Shown: positions 5,509 through 6,475 of the stretch, piece by piece
Layout: each line of letters opens with the position of its first letter
Numbering within the stretch: the stretch's first letter is position 1
NCBI GenBank assembly: GCA_030630245.1
Contig: DAOVNL010000047.1
Span: 1 to 6,475 of the forward strand
DNA: 6,475 nucleotides
Source of the DNA: Candidatus Omnitrophota bacterium
GTDB taxonomy: Bacteria; Omnitrophota; Gorgyraeia; B26-G9
Reading direction: 5' to 3'
Made by a program: the position numbers and the translations under genes
The notes under the pieces: generated by a model
Told to the model about the DNA's origin: nothing
Database searches by the model: none
What the model saw: only the letters and a program-made list of their open reading frames with translations

Positions 5509-6475
5509 TTTAGGGCTTTTGGGATTTGGGACCATCGGTTCAGGAGTCTTAAGAGTATTGCAGAAGAAAGCCGCTTTGCTTGAGAATAAACTTGGTGTGA
5601 GGATCAGCTTAAAGAGAGTTTGTGAGGTTAACCCTGCTCTTGTTAAAAAGCTGAAATCCAAAAAAGTGGACGTCTGTAAGAATGCCGATAGCATTCTTGA
5701 AGACCCTCAAATAGACATAGTCATCGAACTTGTTGGCGGAATGCATCCGGCCAAGGAATATATTCTCAAGGCCCTGCGTAATAAAAAGCATGTGGTAACA
5801 GCTAACAAAGCGCTGCTGGCAGAACAAGGTGAAGAGATATTTAAAACTGCCAAGGAAAATGGGGTTGATGTTTATTTTGAGGCAAGTGTCGGAGGAGGTA
5901 TCCCCATAATAAGGAGTCTGAGAGAGGGGCTCATCGCCGATAAGATTGAAAGCGTTTACGGCATTATTAACGGAACCAGCAATTATATACTAACGCGGAT
6001 GTCGGAAAACGGATGCGATTTTAAAAGCGCGCTTAAAGAGGCGCAGAAGAGAGGCTATGCTGAAAAAGATCCGCATTTTGATATCAGCGGTATTGATTGC
6101 GCGCACAAGATCGCAATCCTTGCCAGAATTTGTTTTAACCAGGCTGTTAAATTCGATGATATCTATATAGAGGGCATAAACGACATTGAACTCAGTGATC
6201 TTAATTATGCCGAAGAGCTTGGTTTTTGTGTGAAATTACTGGCAATAGCCAAAAAGGCGCGGAAGGGCCTGCAGATAAGAGTGCATCCGTGTTTAGTGCC
6301 CAAAAGGCATCTTTTGGCTAATGTGCGGGGTGTATATAATGCTGTTTTTATAAAGGCGGATTTGATCGGCAAGGCTTTACTTCAGGGCGAAGGAGCCGGC
6401 CAGCTGCCTACGGCTAGCGCGATAGTCGGAGATGTTATTTCAATCGCGCAGAAGATCGGCATGAAGAGCCGGATG
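5489..6475 (+). CDS. hom: Homoserine dehydrogenase, 3' end cut by window
   Basis: This enzyme reduces aspartate-4-semialdehyde to homoserine with NAD(P)H, the branch to threonine and methionine. The frame from ATG 5489 stays open to the window edge (329 codons). The Rossmann loop is GFGTIGSGV (12-20), followed by TANKALLAEQG (104-114), FEASVGGGIPI (130-140), INGTSNYIL (160-168), AEKDPHFD (191-198) and GIDCAHKIAI (201-210) with catalytic Lys207. LPTASAIVGD (306-315) marks the return to the nucleotide domain. Full-length bacterial forms are near 430 residues with a C-terminal ACT regulatory domain, which would lie beyond the edge if present. No aspartokinase domain precedes it, so it is a monofunctional type. 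The start lies 20 bases inside the PilZ gene in another frame, with only A-rich sequence and no clear ribosome site before it, which suggests translation coupled to the PilZ gene. Confidence 0.95.
   Translation, partial: MKIKKINLGLLGFGTIGSGVLRVLQKKAALLENKLGVRISLKRVCEVNPALVKKLKSKKVDVCKNADSILEDPQIDIVIELVGGMHPAKEYILKALRNKKHVVTANKALLAEQGEEIFKTAKENGVDVYFEASVGGGIPIIRSLREGLIADKIESVYGIINGTSNYILTRMSENGCDFKSALKEAQKRGYAEKDPHFDISGIDCAHKIAILARICFNQAVKFDDIYIEGINDIELSDLNYAEELGFCVKLLAIAKKARKGLQIRVHPCLVPKRHLLANVRGVYNAVFIKADLIGKALLQGEGAGQLPTASAIVGDVISIAQKIGMKSRM

Overview
The window holds ordinary bacterial housekeeping genes, all on the + strand and tightly packed, with one non-coding gap of about 316 bases. 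The order is lepA (3' end only), lepB, pgsA, der, plsY, gpsA, then the gap, tRNA-Pro(GGG), a stand-alone PilZ-domain gene and hom (5' part only). Gene density, Shine-Dalgarno-like sites, a sigma70-type promoter and a tRNA with encoded CCA all indicate a bacterium. The gene order and divergent but intact proteins suggest an uncultured lineage; I lean towards Omnitrophota or a relative, from memory of such genomes only and with low to moderate confidence.

Region 1-4637 looks like one operon. Intergenic gaps run from -4 to 44 bases. It joins translation and ribosome assembly (LepA/EF4, Der) to the membrane (signal peptidase I) and to glycerol-3-phosphate-based phospholipid synthesis. GpsA makes sn-glycerol-3-phosphate, PlsY acylates it to lysophosphatidic acid, and PgsA uses it with CDP-diacylglycerol to make phosphatidylglycerol phosphate. 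plsY and gpsA overlap in an ATGA, which suggests coupled translation.

Region 4638-4953 is non-coding apart from a possible 21-residue peptide ORF. That ORF lies inside a 117-bp imperfect inverted repeat (4694-4810), which can be read as a miniature transposable element or a structured RNA. It is the least explained part of the window. Downstream is a good sigma70-like promoter (TTGAAA, 16 bases, TATACT), placed to transcribe tRNA-Pro and perhaps the genes after it.

Region 4954-6475 holds tRNA-Pro(GGG), a PilZ (c-di-GMP receptor type) protein, and homoserine dehydrogenase, whose start lies 20 bases inside the PilZ gene. hom runs off the right edge before its C-terminal region. I see no phage, CRISPR, toxin-antitoxin or full insertion-sequence genes, and no strong case for a new multi-gene system.
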